A stretch of 5,901 nt of DNA from Trueperella sp. Lineage in GTDB: Bacteria > Actinomycetota > Actinomycetes > Actinomycetales > Actinomycetaceae. The first letter of the stretch is position 1. Each line of letters starts with the position of its first letter. Position numbers and translations under genes: made by a program. Of the stretch, positions 5,750-5,901 are shown one piece after another. The notes beneath the pieces are model-generated. The model was not told the DNA's origin. It did no database searches and saw nothing but the letters and a program-made list of their open reading frames with translations. Location of the stretch: positions 1-5,901 of the forward strand of contig JAAYGH010000261.1 of NCBI GenBank assembly GCA_012727825.1. The letters are read 5' to 3'.

Positions 5750-5755
5750 TAGACT
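5750..5755 (+). promoter_or_regulatory. Tentative -10 element for alaS
   Basis: TAGACT fits TANNNT, with a poor -35 candidate TTTCAA at 5728-5733 (16-bp spacing). A transcript would begin near 5762, giving a leader of about 30 nt. Read-through from the upstream gene is an equally good explanation for alaS expression. Confidence 0.3.
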
Positions 5756-5757
5756 TG

Positions 5758-5770
5758 GGGCCGTCGGCCC
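5758..5770 (+). other. Small GC hairpin between the DUF948-type gene and alaS
   Basis: GGGCC-GTC-GGCCC forms a perfect 5-bp stem with a 3-nt loop, 13 nt before the alaS Shine-Dalgarno sequence. No T-tract follows, so it is not a standard terminator; it may be a weak attenuating or protective structure, or chance. Confidence 0.35.
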
Positions 5771-5791
5771 GGTTACACCTACAGGAGCACC

Positions 5792-5901
5792 ATGCGTACC
5801 TCAGAGATTCGCAAGCGTTGGCTCGATTATTTCCGTAAGAATGACCACGAAATTGTCGATTCCGTTCCGCTCGTTTCGCCAGATCCATCGATTCTTTTCA
5901 C
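5792..5901 (+). CDS. alaS: Alanyl-tRNA synthetase, N-terminal fragment (cut by window end)
   Basis: Thirty-six residues are visible before the window ends. They read [14 protein letters not shown], then [21 protein letters not shown] at residues 16-36. This is the conserved start of class II alanyl-tRNA synthetase, which charges tRNA-Ala with alanine in the cytoplasm; the S-x-x-L-V-x-x-x-D-P-x-x-L-F pattern is the family's first active-site region. The catalytic, editing and C-terminal domains lie beyond the window. AGGAG at 5783-5787, 4 nt before the ATG, supports this start. The position after rpsD and a DUF948-type gene is the usual actinobacterial arrangement and raises confidence despite the short fragment. 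Confidence 0.93.
   Translation, partial: MRTSEIRKRWLDYFRKNDHEIVDSVPLVSPDPSILF

Overview
The window looks like chromosomal DNA from a moderately GC-rich actinobacterium. The evidence is the gene order rarA - rpsD - small DUF948-type membrane protein - alaS, an S4 protein lacking zinc-binding cysteines, and two genes that appear to start leaderless. A member of the Actinomycetales or Actinomycetaceae is plausible, but that placement is inference; the order-level call rests on family knowledge, not on a database search.

Layout. Positions 1-418 carry no convincing gene and form a nested intergenic repeat block. A 124-bp sequence occurs twice, perfectly identical and 205 bp apart. It contains a short hairpin, two copies of a GC-rich motif and the start of a 31-bp-period tandem repeat. 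The last 31-bp unit ends about 25 bp from the stop codon of the next gene. Positions 419-3010 (minus strand) encode a 12-TM MMPL/RND-type transporter with an unusual Ala/Glu/Gln-rich repeat insert in its first extracytoplasmic domain. Positions 3011-3185 are a divergent intergenic region with a 20-bp dyad. Positions 3186-4520 (plus) encode the AAA+ ATPase RarA (MgsA), 4650-5270 ribosomal protein S4, 5339-5746 a DUF948-type protein and 5792-5901 the start of alanyl-tRNA synthetase, cut by the window end.

How the genes fit together. The plus-strand genes are a housekeeping cluster for replication-fork repair, ribosome assembly and tRNA charging. It is not a simple operon: rpsD appears to have its own promoter and a 5' leader that can form three consecutive hairpins, and it is followed by a strong terminator-like stem. 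The DUF948 gene then restarts from what looks like a leaderless promoter of the same geometry as rarA. The transporter is divergent and seems functionally separate; its substrate cannot be read from the sequence.

The observations most worth following are the composite repeat block at the left edge, the structured leader of rpsD (possible S4 autoregulation), the matched pair of leaderless starts, and the repeat-built helical insert of the transporter. I see no evidence for a defence system, CRISPR array, insertion sequence or tRNA gene in this window.
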